64,000 bases of DNA from Cystobacter fuscus DSM 2262 (GCF_000335475.2 NZ_ANAH02000014.1:334764-398763); one strand, 5' to 3'; positions 27,284-36,702 are shown, numbered from the stretch's first letter. Numbers and translations are program-made. Notes: generated by a model not told the origin, from the letters alone.

Positions 27284-28698
27284 GCTGCCTCCACCAAGAA
27301 TGATTCGATTCGCGCCTGGAAGAACTGGAGTTCGCTCACCACCAGGTTCAGCTCCGCCTGCCGCAGCGCCGCCGCCGACACCACCAGGTCCTGACTCGTT
27401 CCCGCTCCCACCTCGAAGGAGCGACGGGTGAGCCGGTCGTTCTCCGCCGCCAGCTCCCTGGCGCGCTGGGCGATGCGCTGCTGCTCGCCCGCCACGTCCA
27501 CGTTGCGGCGCACGCGGCGCACCTCCACCGTGGCCGAGCGCTCCACGTTCACCGCCGCCTGCCGCGCGATGTCCTCCTGGGCCCGCGCCTGCCACACCAG
27601 GCCCTCGCGCACGCCGCCGTCATAGAAGGGCAGGGTGAGCACCGCGCCGATGTTCCAGATGGGCACGCGCGCGAAGCCCGGATCCACCGTGAGGGCCGTC
27701 ACGCTGCTCTGCGCCTGCAGCGTGGGCAGGTACTGGGAGCGCGCCGCCGACACCTGGCGTTCCGCTGCCTCCACCTGGGCGCGTGCCGCCGCCTGGTCCG
27801 GCCGCTGTTGGAGCTCCTGCAGCGCGCGGCATTCCCGCTGGCCCCGGTTGATCAGCTCCTCCAGGGACAGCCCGCCGCCGAGCCCGACCGGTTGGGGGCT
27901 GCCCAGCAGCAAGCCCAGGGCGTCGCGTGCCTGACGCAGCGATTCGTCGCCGGATACCACCTGCGCGCGCGCCGCCTCCGCGTCCTGCTCCAGGCGGATG
28001 ACATCCAGGCGGGTGCCCGCGCCCAGCTCCATCCGCCGTTGCGCGAGCGCCAGCCGCTCCAGCGAGGAGCGCAGGTTGACGCGGTTGACCTCGGCGAGGC
28101 GCTCGGAGGCGGCCACCTGGGCCAGGGTCTGGGCGAGCGTGCGGGTGAGCTGCCGCCGCGTCTCGTCGAGGGAGAACTCCGCGGCCTGGCGTGTCGCGTC
28201 CGCCGCGCGCAGCGAGTGGACCGCCTGGAGATCGAACAGGGGCAGGGAGGCCGCCACGTTGGCGGTGCCCAGGGGCGAGGTCGTCGTGAGACCGCCCACG
28301 CCTCCGCCCGCTCCACCTCCGCCCGCTCCGTTTCCGGGCGCGCCTCCGATCGCCACGGTGGGGCCGAGCAGGTTGTACTGGACGGAGGCGGAGCCATTGA
28401 GGGTGGGCAGCAGGCCCGCGAGCTCCACGCGCCGCTGGCCCGAGGCCGACTCCACCCGGGCCAGCGCGGTCCCCAGCTCCGTGGAGCGCTGGCGCAGCAT
28501 CTGGAGCGCCTCATCCCAGGAACCCACCTGGATGGGGGCCGGGGCGACGGGCGCCAGCATTGGATCCGACACCTCGGGCTGAGGTGGCTGCGTGGCGGCC
28601 TCCGGGGGAGGCGCGGGGGCGGGGCTGGCCTGGGCCAGCGTCACTCCTGGTGCGAGGACGACGTGTGAGAGCACGGCGGCGAAGAGGTAGGAAGTCAT
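27271..28698 (-). CDS. TolC-family outer-membrane efflux channel
   Basis: 475 residues from ATG 28698, with signal peptide MTSYLFAAVLSHVVLAPGVTLAQA. Two tandem outer-membrane-efflux-protein repeats are visible: long coiled-coil helices (LRQRSTELGTALARVESASGQRRVELAGLLPTL and AQVEAAERQVSAARSQYLPTLQA) each followed by strand segments. A Gly-rich insert (GNGAGGGGAGGGVGG) sits in the first repeat. It forms the trimeric channel of the efflux complex and is first in the operon. The 195-base upstream gap presumably holds the promoter; no regulator gene adjoins it. Confidence 0.92.
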   Translation of the reverse strand: MTSYLFAAVLSHVVLAPGVTLAQASPAPAPPPEAATQPPQPEVSDPMLAPVAPAPIQVGSWDEALQMLRQRSTELGTALARVESASGQRRVELAGLLPTLNGSASVQYNLLGPTVAIGGAPGNGAGGGGAGGGVGGLTTTSPLGTANVAASLPLFDLQAVHSLRAADATRQAAEFSLDETRRQLTRTLAQTLAQVAASERLAEVNRVNLRSSLERLALAQRRMELGAGTRLDVIRLEQDAEAARAQVVSGDESLRQARDALGLLLGSPQPVGLGGGLSLEELINRGQRECRALQELQQRPDQAAARAQVEAAERQVSAARSQYLPTLQAQSSVTALTVDPGFARVPIWNIGAVLTLPFYDGGVREGLVWQARAQEDIARQAAVNVERSATVEVRRVRRNVDVAGEQQRIAQRARELAAENDRLTRRSFEVGAGTSQDLVVSAAALRQAELNLVVSELQFFQARIESFLVEAACDW

Positions 28699-28893
28699 GA
28701 CAGGCACTTCACAGTGGTGACTGTCCGGGCTCTCGGCTGCTTGTTCCGTGGATCATTGACACTCGAGGACATCTCGGGTGCCGACTGGTGAGCATTCTTT
28801 CACTCGAAGCGAAGTGGATGACACACCGCGCCAGCGAGGCGGTTGGGCAGCCGGGCGTTCGAGCGATGGGTGGGAGGAAAGGTGGGGTGGGGC

Positions 28894-30156
28894 TCAGTCG
28901 CGCGCGGTGCTCACCTCGGGGTAGAGCTGGCGCAGGACGTCCATGTGGCGGCGGCGGGAGGCGGCGGCGGCCAGGTGCCAGGTGGCCGCGAACAGGCCCA
29001 CCGCGAGGCAGCCCCCCCACAGCGCCGCGCGGCCGAGGTGTCCGAGCAGCCAGGTGCCGAGCAGGGGCGAGAGGCAGGCGGAGCCGGCCCACAGGGTGGC
29101 GTACGCGCCCTGGTAGACGCCGCGCTGGTGGGGCGGAGCGAGGTCGGCCACCACGGCCGAGGCCACGGGGGCCTGGAGCACCTCGCCGATCGACCACACG
29201 GTGACGGCGAGCAGGGCGAGGGGGACGTGCGCGCCGAGCCCGTGCAGCCCGAAGCCCAGCCCCGTGAGGGCCGAGGCCGCCGCGAGCGCGGTGGAGCGCC
29301 GCATGGAGCCCAGGAGCCGGCCCGCGAAGGGTTGCAGGAGCACCACGAGCAGGCCGTTGGCCGAGAGCACGAAGCCGAACGTGGCCGGGGTCATGCCCCG
29401 CGCGGCCAGGTCCAGGGGCAGCGTCACGTTGTACTGCATGAAGATCATCGCGGTGAGCAGGATGGGCAGGGCGAAGCCGAGGAACACCGTGTCCTGGAAG
29501 GGCGCGAGCGAGGGCAGCGAGTGCGCGGCGGTGGACGTGGTGCGCGGCAGGTGGGCGGGGCGCGTCTCCGGCACCTTCCACCAGACGATGACGCCATAGA
29601 GGAAGGTGGTGCAGGCGTCCGCGACGAAGAGGGTGAGGAAGCCCGCGCGCGAGGCGAATCCCCCGAGGGGCAGGGCGAGCGAGAAGCCCACGTTGATGAT
29701 CCAGTACAGCAGGCTGTAGGCGCGGGCGCGGTGCTCGGGGGGCACCACGTCCGCGATGGCCGCGGACACGGCGGGCCGGTACTGCTCGCCCAGCAGGCCC
29801 AGGAGGAAGGCGGCCGTGCAGATCTGCCAGGTGTCCCGGGCGAGGCCCAGCGCGAGCATCGCCGCCGAGCCGAGCCACAGCCCCACGAGCAGGGTCGCGC
29901 GCCGGCCGATGCGGTCCGCCAGCGTTCCGCCCACCAGTCCCGCGAGCACGGCGCCCGCGCCGTGCAGGGCCACCACGCCTCCCGCCTCCTCCACCCGGAA
30001 GCCGCGCTCACGCGTGAGGTAGAGCGCCAGGAAGGGCACCACGAAGGAGCCCAGACGGTTCACCAGCGTGCCCGTCCAGAGGTACCAGTAGGTGCCTGGC
30101 AGGCCGCCCACCAGCGCCTTCGCTTCCTTCACCCACCGCTCTCCCAGGTCACTCAT
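28894..30156 (-). CDS. MFS transporter
   Basis: 420 residues from ATG 30156 (MSDLGERWVKEAKALVGGLPGTYWYLW). Twelve hydrophobic segments are visible. The MFS signature between helices 2 and 3 is GLVGGTLADRIGRRATLL, with the weaker second-half copy FAGRLLGSMRRSTALAA. The N-terminus (TYWYLWTGTLVNRLGSFVVPFLALYL) resembles MdtH / YdeE-type drug exporters. The frame is open to 30417 but the upstream part has no transporter character. Substrate unknown. It is divergent from the ODP-protein gene. Confidence 0.88.
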   Translation of the reverse strand: MSDLGERWVKEAKALVGGLPGTYWYLWTGTLVNRLGSFVVPFLALYLTRERGFRVEEAGGVVALHGAGAVLAGLVGGTLADRIGRRATLLVGLWLGSAAMLALGLARDTWQICTAAFLLGLLGEQYRPAVSAAIADVVPPEHRARAYSLLYWIINVGFSLALPLGGFASRAGFLTLFVADACTTFLYGVIVWWKVPETRPAHLPRTTSTAAHSLPSLAPFQDTVFLGFALPILLTAMIFMQYNVTLPLDLAARGMTPATFGFVLSANGLLVVLLQPFAGRLLGSMRRSTALAAASALTGLGFGLHGLGAHVPLALLAVTVWSIGEVLQAPVASAVVADLAPPHQRGVYQGAYATLWAGSACLSPLLGTWLLGHLGRAALWGGCLAVGLFAATWHLAAAASRRRHMDVLRQLYPEVSTARD

Positions 30157-30313
30157 GTCGAATGGGCAGTCTGTGGGAGTGGACCTCGCGAGCGCCAGGA
30201 GATAGCAGGGGGGGGCGCCCTCCAGGCAGCCTGTCTGGTGCGACGGCCATCGCGGCGGCGCCTGGGCTGTTAGAGTCGCCTCCGTCGAGCCCCCTCTTGC
30301 GTGAAGGAACGTC

Positions 30314-31462
30314 ATGAGCAGCGGTACCCTGACGCCGAACCACCCCCAGGATCCCCACCGCGTGTCCGTGGAGATCGCCCCCGAGACCTTCTGGGTGGGC
30401 AAGCGTGAACCCGGCAATATCTTCTACGCCAACCCCTATCTGCGCCGCTTCCGCGGCACGGACTCGAGGACGCAGAAGCCGGCGGAGTTCAACCTGCTCA
30501 TCGATCCGGGCTCGAGCAGCGACTTCTCCATCATCCACACCAAGGTGGCCTCGCTCATTGGTGGCATGGACCGGCTGTCGGCCCTGTTCATCAACCACCA
30601 GGATCCGGACGTGGGCTCCTCGGCGAGCATCATCTCCGCGCGCTACTCGCCGCGCGCGAGCATCCTGTGCTCCGAGGACACCTGGCGGCTCATCGTCCAC
30701 CAGAACCTGCCGCGCAACCGCTTCATCCCCACGGAGAAGTTCACCCAGGGACTGAGCGTGCCCACCGGCCACAAGCTGCTGCCCGTGCCTTCGCCCTTCT
30801 GCCACTTCCGGGGCGCGGTGATGCTCTATGATCCGCAGACGCGGGTGCTCTTCACGGGGGACCTCTTCGGAGGCCTCACCGACTCCAAGGCCCAGGGTCT
30901 GTGGGCGGACGAGTCCGACTGGACGGGCATCCGCGCCTTCCATCAAATCTACATGCCGGTGAACACGGCGCTGGTGCGCGCGGTGGCGGCCATCCGCAAG
31001 CTGACGCCCGCGGTGGAGATCATCGCCCCGCAGCACGGCCGCATCATCCGCGGGCCCCTGGTGCAGCAGTTCCTCGAGCGCATGGAGCGGCTGCAGGTGG
31101 GCCTGGACATTATCGACGAGGCGCAGGATCGCACGCACCTGCAGGCGTGGAACACGGTGGTGGACCGGGTGCTGTCGCTGGCGCGCGGCTACCTGGGCGA
31201 CTCGGTGGAGGCCAAGCTCACGGCGAGCCAGCAGCTGGCGGACACGGCTCAGTTCGACGGCTCTCGCCTGACGGTGAAACGCCTGGGCAAGTGGACGCTG
31301 GAGCACGTGGTGGAGCTGCTGTGCCAGGGCGAGCCCCCGGAGATCTCCGGCCCCATCATGGTGGAGGCCTCCACCGCCGCCGCCGAGTACAACCTGCCCA
31401 CGCCCCATCTGGACATCGAGGGCAATGGGGCTCCGTCCCACGTGTCGTTGCTGGAGACGTGA
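30314..31462 (+). CDS. Flavodiiron-like (ODP) metallo-beta-lactamase-fold protein
   Basis: 382 residues. The first 250 match the oxygen-binding diiron (ODP) domain of flavodiiron proteins: FNLLIDPGSSSDF, NHQDPDVGSS, SPFCHFRGAVMLYD, FTGDLFGG and APQHGRII. The usual HxExDH ligand motif here reads HQDPDV, with Asp replacing Glu and Val replacing the last His; the later His, Asp and His are kept. No flavodoxin domain follows. Instead there are about 120 residues of helical C-terminus. Likely role: oxygen or NO sensing or reduction in the cytoplasm. It precedes a Ser/Thr kinase by 42 bases in the same direction. Confidence 0.82.
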   Translation: MSSGTLTPNHPQDPHRVSVEIAPETFWVGKREPGNIFYANPYLRRFRGTDSRTQKPAEFNLLIDPGSSSDFSIIHTKVASLIGGMDRLSALFINHQDPDVGSSASIISARYSPRASILCSEDTWRLIVHQNLPRNRFIPTEKFTQGLSVPTGHKLLPVPSPFCHFRGAVMLYDPQTRVLFTGDLFGGLTDSKAQGLWADESDWTGIRAFHQIYMPVNTALVRAVAAIRKLTPAVEIIAPQHGRIIRGPLVQQFLERMERLQVGLDIIDEAQDRTHLQAWNTVVDRVLSLARGYLGDSVEAKLTASQQLADTAQFDGSRLTVKRLGKWTLEHVVELLCQGEPPEISGPIMVEASTAAAEYNLPTPHLDIEGNGAPSHVSLLET

Positions 31463-31504
31463 GCGGGGACGGGCCGGCCGCGGTGCTGGCGGGAGGAGGA
31501 GACG

Positions 31505-32542
31505 GTGCACTCGACGGATGATGATGCCGGTGGCGTGACCTACCTGAGCGACTCGTCGCCAGGGCACCCGGCGTTGCCTCCGGGCGAGCGCCCGAGCCTG
31601 TCGTTGGAGCAGACCCTGCGTCCGGCGACGCCACCGGTGTCCCCTCACGGCACGCTCATCCAGGGGGCGGTGACGCCCCTGCCCGCCCCCGTTGCGGCGC
31701 GCGGCCTGGTGCCGGGTCAGGTGGTCGCGGACCGCTACCAGGTGCGCAAGTGGCTGGGCTCGGGAGGAACCGCCGCGGTGTACGAGGTGCTGGACCTCCA
31801 GACGAACCAGCACGTGGCGCTCAAGGTCCTGGCGGTGCCCCACGCGGAGGAGACGCTGGTCACGCGCTTTCGCCGGGAGGTGGAGCACGCGCGCGCGCTG
31901 GAGCACGTCAACATCCTGCGCGTCTTCGACGTGGGGTGGGATGGGGAGCGGCACTTCCTGACGGTGGAACTGCTCGCGGGCATGGACCTGCGCCAGCTCC
32001 TGCAGGAGCGGCGGCCCACGCTGGCCGGTGCCCTGCGCTGGCTCACCCACGCCACCGTGGCCCTGGAGCACGCGCACGCGCGCGGGGTGCTGCACCGGGA
32101 CATCAAGCCCGGCAACCTCTTCATCACCCGGACCGGGGTGCTCAAGCTGATGGACTTCGGCCTCGCCAAGAGCGAGCACGTGCCGGGCACCACCAGCCAG
32201 GGCGCCACGCTCGGCACCCCGGAGTACATGGCGCCCGAGCAGGTGATGGGCACGCCCCCCGTGTCACCCGCCTCGGACCTGTACTCCCTGGGCGTGGTGG
32301 CGTACGAGTTGTTCACCGGGCAACTTCCCTTCCGCCATTCGCAGCCCGTGCCGTTGATGTTCCTGCACGTCCAGGAAACACCCCGGCCCCCCCGGCTGCT
32401 CTGTCCGGCGCTGCCGGAGCCGTTCGAACGTGTCGTGTTGAAGCTGATGGAGAAGCGCCCGGAGGACCGTTACCGTAACGCGACCGAGCTGCGTGCCGCG
32501 CTGGCGAAGCTGTGGCCCCTGGTGCTCGAACGCCCTTCATGA
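31505..32542 (+). CDS. Ser/Thr protein kinase (Hanks type)
   Basis: 345 residues. The GTG start at 31505 follows GGAGGAGACG. Residues 1-70 are a Pro-rich, probably disordered extension. The kinase domain runs from about 78 to 340: LGSGGTAAVYEV loop, VALKVL lysine, HRDIKPGNLFI catalytic loop, DFGLAK, GTPEYMAPEQV and SDLYSLGVVAYELFTG. All catalytic residues are present, and there is no transmembrane helix or sensor domain after it. Myxobacterial cytosolic kinases of this kind regulate development and stress; the target is unknown. Co-directional with the ODP gene, so the ODP protein is a candidate sensor or substrate. Confidence 0.92.
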   Translation: MHSTDDDAGGVTYLSDSSPGHPALPPGERPSLSLEQTLRPATPPVSPHGTLIQGAVTPLPAPVAARGLVPGQVVADRYQVRKWLGSGGTAAVYEVLDLQTNQHVALKVLAVPHAEETLVTRFRREVEHARALEHVNILRVFDVGWDGERHFLTVELLAGMDLRQLLQERRPTLAGALRWLTHATVALEHAHARGVLHRDIKPGNLFITRTGVLKLMDFGLAKSEHVPGTTSQGATLGTPEYMAPEQVMGTPPVSPASDLYSLGVVAYELFTGQLPFRHSQPVPLMFLHVQETPRPPRLLCPALPEPFERVVLKLMEKRPEDRYRNATELRAALAKLWPLVLERPS

Positions 32543-32552
32543 GGCTGGTGTC

Positions 32553-33455
32553 ATGATTTCCGTTCTCGGCCTGTTGTTCACCAGCCTCCTGCTGGGGATG
32601 GCCGCCCGGCGCAGTGGCCGTTTCCACGAGCACACGGCGCACGTCATCAACGCCTATGTGATCAACGTGGCGCTGCCCGCGCTGGTGTTGCGCTCGGTGC
32701 ACGGGCTCACGCTGGCGCCCGAGCTGCTGCTGTCCGCCGCCGTGCCCTGGGTCATCTTCGGCGTGGCCTGGCTGCTGTTCCACGCGCTGGGGCCCCGGCT
32801 GGGGCTGGCGCCCGACAGCGTGGCGGCGCTGGTGCTCACGGCGGGTCTGGGCAACACGTCGTTCGTGGGCCTGCCGCTCATCGAGGGCCTGCGCGGTCCC
32901 GAGGCCCTGCGGGTGGCGGTGGTCATCGATCAGCTGGGCTCGTTCCTGGCGCTGGCCACGGTGGCCACCATCTACGCCGCGCGCGCCGCCGAGAGGGAGA
33001 CGCACCCGGCGGCGCTGTGGAAGAAGCTGGTGGGCTTCATGCCCCTGGTGGCCTTGGTGCTCGCGTTGCTCACCCATCCGTGGGCGTTTCCCACGTGGGT
33101 GGATGGGGTGCTGGCGCGGTTGGGCGCGACGCTCACCCCGCTCACGCTCTTCTCCGTGGGCTACCAGTTGCGGCTGTCCGGCCTGCGCGGCCGGGGAAAA
33201 GCGCTGTGCCTGGGGTTGGGCTACAAGTTGGTGCTGGCCCCGCTGGGCATCGCGCTGTTGCTGCTCGCGCTGCCGCGACTGGACCGTCTGTCTTTCGAGG
33301 TGACCGTGCTTCAGGCGGGGATGGCGCCGATGGTGACGGGGGCCATTCTCGCGGTGGACCATGGGTTGGATCCAGAGTTGTCCGCCCTCATGGTGGGGGT
33401 GGGCATCCCGCTGTCGTTGCTCACGGTACCCACGGCCCTGTGGTTGATGGGATAG
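32553..33455 (+). CDS. AEC-family transporter (auxin efflux carrier type)
   Basis: 300 residues from ATG 32553 (MISVLGLLFTSLLLGMAARRSG), 10 bases after the kinase stop. About ten hydrophobic helices in two halves, with AYVINVALPALVLRSV in the first half and GLGNTSFVGLPLIEGLRG in the middle, and PMVTGAILAVDHGLDPELSALMVGVGIPLSLLT near the end. These are typical of AEC permeases for organic acids or auxin-like compounds. Substrate unknown. It probably shares a transcript with the kinase. Confidence 0.85.
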   Translation: MISVLGLLFTSLLLGMAARRSGRFHEHTAHVINAYVINVALPALVLRSVHGLTLAPELLLSAAVPWVIFGVAWLLFHALGPRLGLAPDSVAALVLTAGLGNTSFVGLPLIEGLRGPEALRVAVVIDQLGSFLALATVATIYAARAAERETHPAALWKKLVGFMPLVALVLALLTHPWAFPTWVDGVLARLGATLTPLTLFSVGYQLRLSGLRGRGKALCLGLGYKLVLAPLGIALLLLALPRLDRLSFEVTVLQAGMAPMVTGAILAVDHGLDPELSALMVGVGIPLSLLTVPTALWLMG

Positions 33456-33465
33456 GAGGCTTCGC

Positions 33466-33681
33466 TCAGGCGAAGGCTTCCGTGGCGAAGGACAGCTCGA
33501 GGCCGTCCGCGCGCATGCGCAGCCGTGGCCGGGACAGCCAGTGGCAGTGGGGGCAATAGCTGTGTGCACCACCACCCGGCGTCTTGCGGATGTTCACCGC
33601 GCCGCCACACAGCATGCAACCCTGGGGGAGGACGAATTCGGCGATGCCCTCGCCCGTGTTCTGATCAGGTGAACCGTTCAT
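33466..33681 (-). CDS. Small zinc-ribbon protein
   Basis: 71 residues. Two CxxC pairs, GCMLCGG and YCPHCH, separated by 19 residues, form a classic zinc ribbon. The flanks contain EGIAEFVLPQG and RLRMRADGLELSFATEAFA, which look like a short beta hairpin. No enzyme domain. It converges with the AEC gene, leaving a 10-base gap. It is probably an accessory or nucleic-acid-binding protein; the role is not known. Confidence 0.6.
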   Translation of the reverse strand: MNGSPDQNTGEGIAEFVLPQGCMLCGGAVNIRKTPGGGAHSYCPHCHWLSRPRLRMRADGLELSFATEAFA

Positions 33682-33807
33682 GATCCACTGGTAACGCAGC
33701 TTCCGGCGAGCACAAGTCTCACGGGTCGACTCTTCGTGCTCCCTTGGAGAGCAAGGAGGCGGGCGAGGGGTTCCGGAGCGCGCGCACTCCTGCTAGGAGA
33801 AAGACTC

Positions 33808-34098
33808 ATGAAAAAAGGCATCTATTACACCCCGCGTCCCTCCCGTGAGCCCGTCACCCGCGAGGGAGATCCCGGCGGCAAGTGGTCCGCGAAGTTCCCG
33901 GACATGATGGGCTACAGGAGCCAGGGCGGTGGCAAGGTGCCCGAGGACTTCGAGTGGGCGAGCAACCCCAAGCAGGTTCAGGAAGAACTGACGCCCGAGT
34001 CGCTCGCCGCCAGCTACAGCCAGCGGGTGATTCCGCGCCTCCCGGAGCCGGCGCCCACGCCCGCGCTTCCCGCGGACGCGAAGCCGACGCCCAAGTAG
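33808..34098 (+). CDS. Small hypothetical protein
   Basis: 96 residues. The ATG at 33808 follows AGGAGA at ideal spacing, the best ribosome binding site nearby. The sequence (MKKGIYYTPRPSREPVTREG, then KWSAKFPDMMGYRSQGGGKVPEDFEWASNPKQ) is polar and Pro-rich, ending PAPTPALPADAKPTPK, and probably largely unstructured. No motif recognised. Confidence 0.6.
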   Translation: MKKGIYYTPRPSREPVTREGDPGGKWSAKFPDMMGYRSQGGGKVPEDFEWASNPKQVQEELTPESLAASYSQRVIPRLPEPAPTPALPADAKPTPK

Positions 34099-34107
34099 CA
34101 CCGGGCG

Positions 34108-34986
34108 TCAGAGCCTGGCGATCAGTGCGTCCACCAGGGCCCGCACGGCTCCGGGGCCGCCCTGGTGCAGGAAGAGGTTGGGCTCGGTGACCTCGAGCTC
34201 CATCAGCCGCAGCGCGCCCCGCTCATCCCGCGCCATGTCCACCCGGGCGTAGAGCAACTCGAACCCCGTGGCGGCGAGCACCTTCCGGGCGAAGGCCCGT
34301 TCTTCCTCGGAGGACGTGAGGGACTCGGCGAGGGTGGGATCATAGCCCGGGCGAGCCGACAGGGCGGCGGGCCGCAGGATGGCGTGGGTGTACTCCCCGC
34401 CGAAGAAGAGCAGCGAGCGCTCACCGTGGCCCTCCACCGAGGAGATGTAGGGCTGCACCATCATGTCCTTGTGCGGCAACACGCGCGCCATCAGCTCCCG
34501 CGCGGCGGGCAGCTCCGCGGGCCCGCGGACCCGGAGCGTGTCGCGCGCGCCCGCGGACACCGCCGGCTTCACCACCGCGTCGCTCCAGCCGTGCTCGGTG
34601 AGCAGGGCCTCCACGTCCGGAGTCGAACCCCGCGCGAGCCAGAGCGTGGGGACGATGGGCACACCGCGTGACTCCAGCTCGCGCAGGTAGCTCTTGTGCG
34701 TGTTCCACCGCAGCACCTCGGGTGGATTCCACAAGGGGCATTGGGCTCCGGCGCGCTCGGCCCAGGCGACGAACTCGTCACGGCGCCTGTCCGAGTCCCA
34801 GGCGGTGCGGATGAGCGCGAGCCGGAAGCGGCTCCAGTCCACCGCCGGGTCATCCCAGATGATGGGTCCGGCCTTCACGCCCCGGGCGGCGAGCGCCTCG
34901 GCGAGCAGGAGTTCATCGGGCCGGCAATCGGGGTAGGTGGACGCGGTGACCAGGGCGATGTCGAGGGGGGCACCAGGAAAGGGCAT
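34108..34986 (-). CDS. ATP-grasp domain protein
   Basis: 292 residues. An N-terminal pre-ATP-grasp domain (DIALVTASTYPDCRPDELLLAEALAARG) is followed by ATP-grasp core elements: WNTHKSYLRELESRGVPIVPT, DAVVKPAVSAGARDT (lysine and small loop), MVQPYISSVEGHGERSLLFFGGEYTHAI and RLMELEVTEPNLFLHQG with the acidic metal ligands. It resembles the RimK / glutathione-synthetase-like branch, which joins an amino acid or amine to a carboxylate. No biosynthetic cluster adjoins it, so the substrate is unknown. Confidence 0.82.
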   Translation of the reverse strand: MPFPGAPLDIALVTASTYPDCRPDELLLAEALAARGVKAGPIIWDDPAVDWSRFRLALIRTAWDSDRRRDEFVAWAERAGAQCPLWNPPEVLRWNTHKSYLRELESRGVPIVPTLWLARGSTPDVEALLTEHGWSDAVVKPAVSAGARDTLRVRGPAELPAARELMARVLPHKDMMVQPYISSVEGHGERSLLFFGGEYTHAILRPAALSARPGYDPTLAESLTSSEEERAFARKVLAATGFELLYARVDMARDERGALRLMELEVTEPNLFLHQGGPGAVRALVDALIARL

Positions 34987-35019
34987 GTCCCCCTCGATAT
35001 CGGGTGGAGCGGGGCGCGG

Positions 35020-35364
35020 CTACTTCTTCTCCAGCGGGCCCTCGCCATCGTTGAGCAGGGTCTTCTTCTCACCGGGCTGGGCGGGCTGTTCGAACGGACC
35101 CTCGCCGTCGTCGATGACGCCCTTCTTGTCCCCGATGTGGCCGTCATCCTGCTCGGTCCCGGAGCCCCCCACGCCTTCCTTGAAACCCTCCACGGCCTCC
35201 CGCGTCGCGTCGCCCACGTCGCGAGCCGTGTCTCCCACCTGTTTGCCTACCTCCCGGGCGTCCTGGCGCAGCTCTCGATCCTGACTCTCGGTGCAGCCGG
35301 CCATGAGTCCCGCGATCCCCAGCAGGCCCATCGCCACCCGTGCCTTCCAGCCCTGTGCCGCCAT
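35020..35364 (-). CDS. Small lipoprotein with repeated GEGP motifs
   Basis: 114 residues. Lipoprotein signal AMGLLGIAGLMAGCTES (Cys about 24). The following helix has a heptad-like DTARDVGDATREAVEGF pattern typical of amphipathic YtxH/LEA-like stress proteins. The C-terminus holds a tandem repeat: KKGVIDDGEGPFEQP and KKTLLNDGEGPLEKK. Function unknown; an envelope-stress lipoprotein is plausible. Confidence 0.65.
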   Translation of the reverse strand: MAAQGWKARVAMGLLGIAGLMAGCTESQDRELRQDAREVGKQVGDTARDVGDATREAVEGFKEGVGGSGTEQDDGHIGDKKGVIDDGEGPFEQPAQPGEKKTLLNDGEGPLEKK

Positions 35365-35487
35365 GGTGCTCTCCTCCGGTCGAAGTGGTTCGCGGGGAGA
35401 AGCTAGGCATCCCGTCCAGCGCGCGGCGGCCTCCCCGCTCCGGGTGGATGAGGAGCGGGCGGGCGAGCGGGCGAAGCCCTCACGGGC

Positions 35488-36699
35488 TCACTGCTGCTGG
35501 GAGGCGATGACGGCGCCGAGCCGGCGCATGCCCTCTTCCAGCAGCTCCGGCGGACGGTTGGAGAAGTTCAGGCGCATGAACTCGTGGCGCGGCTCGGCGG
35601 CGTAGAAGGGCGCGCCCGGCACGAAGGCCACGCGCTTCTCCAGCGCCAGGGGGAAGAGCGCCTCCGCGCTCATGCCGCGCGGCAGCTCCGCCCACACGAA
35701 CATGCCACCGTCCGGCTGCGTCCACCGGGTTCCCGCGGGCATGTGCCGCTTCATCGAATCGAGCATGGCCATGCAGCGCTCGCCGTAGACGACGCGCAGG
35801 TGCTCCAGGTGGGCATTGAAGTCGAAGCGCGTGAGCAGCCGCGCCGTGGCCCGCTGCGCCACCGTGGCGGTGTGTAGATCCGCCGCCTGCTTCACCACGG
35901 TGACCGCCCGGAGGACGTCCCGTGGCCCCACCATCCACCCGATGCGCAACCCGGGCGCCAGGGTCTTGGAGAACGAGCCGAGGCTGACCACCACGCCCTC
36001 TTCGTCGAGCGAGGCCAGCGACGGCAGGTGCTCGCCCCGGAAGCGCAGCTCGCCGTAGGGGTTGTCCTCGAGGATGAGGATGCGGTGGCGCTGGGCGAAG
36101 CGCACGAGCGCGTGCCGGCGCTCCAGCGACAGCGTGGTGCCCTTGGGATTCTGGAAGTTGGGCACCAGGTAGATGAGCTTGGGCTTGCGCGAGGTGATCA
36201 GGCGCTCGAGCTCGTCCACGCGCATGCCGTCATCGTCGCTGCCCACGACGGCGTAGGAGGCCTCGTAGCCGCTGAACGTCTGCAGCGCGGCGAGATAGCT
36301 GGGGTTCTCCACCACCACCAGATCGCCCGGGTCGAGCATCACCTTGGCCACCAACTCGATGCCCTGTTGCGAGCCGTTGGTGATGAGCACCTGATCCACC
36401 CCCACCCGCAGACCGCGCTCGCCCAGGTGCGCGCGGATCCACTCGCGCAAGGGGCCGTAGCCCTCCGTGGTGCTGTACTGCAGCGCGGCGCGGCCCTCCT
36501 CGGCGAAGGACTCCGCGTGGGCCTGGGCGATGGCCTCCACCGGGAAGAGCTCGGGCGCCGGCAGGCCGCCCGCGAACGAGAGCACGTCCGGACGCTCGGC
36601 CACCTTGAGGATCTCCCGGACCGCGGAGGCCTTCATGCGCGACATGCGTTGGGAGAGCGGGAACGGCGGAGGAGCATTGGCGAGGGGGGCGGCGATCAT
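35488..36699 (-). CDS. PLP aminotransferase, LysN / 2-aminoadipate type
   Basis: 403 residues. It shows LSFAGGLPAPELFP, LQYSTTEGYGPLREWI, TNGSQQGIELVAKVML, VPNFQNPKGTTLS, LEDNPYGELRF and SLGSFSKTLAPGLRIGWMVG, where Lys of SFSK binds PLP. This set of motifs is that of the 2-aminoadipate / MocR-like aromatic aminotransferase group, without an attached GntR domain. Likely substrates are branched, aromatic or 2-aminoadipate. It sits 3 bases after the Lrp-type regulator gene, whose product probably controls it. Confidence 0.85.
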   Translation of the reverse strand: MIAAPLANAPPPFPLSQRMSRMKASAVREILKVAERPDVLSFAGGLPAPELFPVEAIAQAHAESFAEEGRAALQYSTTEGYGPLREWIRAHLGERGLRVGVDQVLITNGSQQGIELVAKVMLDPGDLVVVENPSYLAALQTFSGYEASYAVVGSDDDGMRVDELERLITSRKPKLIYLVPNFQNPKGTTLSLERRHALVRFAQRHRILILEDNPYGELRFRGEHLPSLASLDEEGVVVSLGSFSKTLAPGLRIGWMVGPRDVLRAVTVVKQAADLHTATVAQRATARLLTRFDFNAHLEHLRVVYGERCMAMLDSMKRHMPAGTRWTQPDGGMFVWAELPRGMSAEALFPLALEKRVAFVPGAPFYAAEPRHEFMRLNFSNRPPELLEEGMRRLGAVIASQQQ

Positions 36700-36702
36700 G
36701 TT

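Noticed and set aside
33460..33475. Small hairpin CTTCGC-TCAG-GCGAAG between convergent genes as terminator
   Set aside because: Six-pair stem without T run, overlapping the stop of the zinc-ribbon gene; too weak to call.
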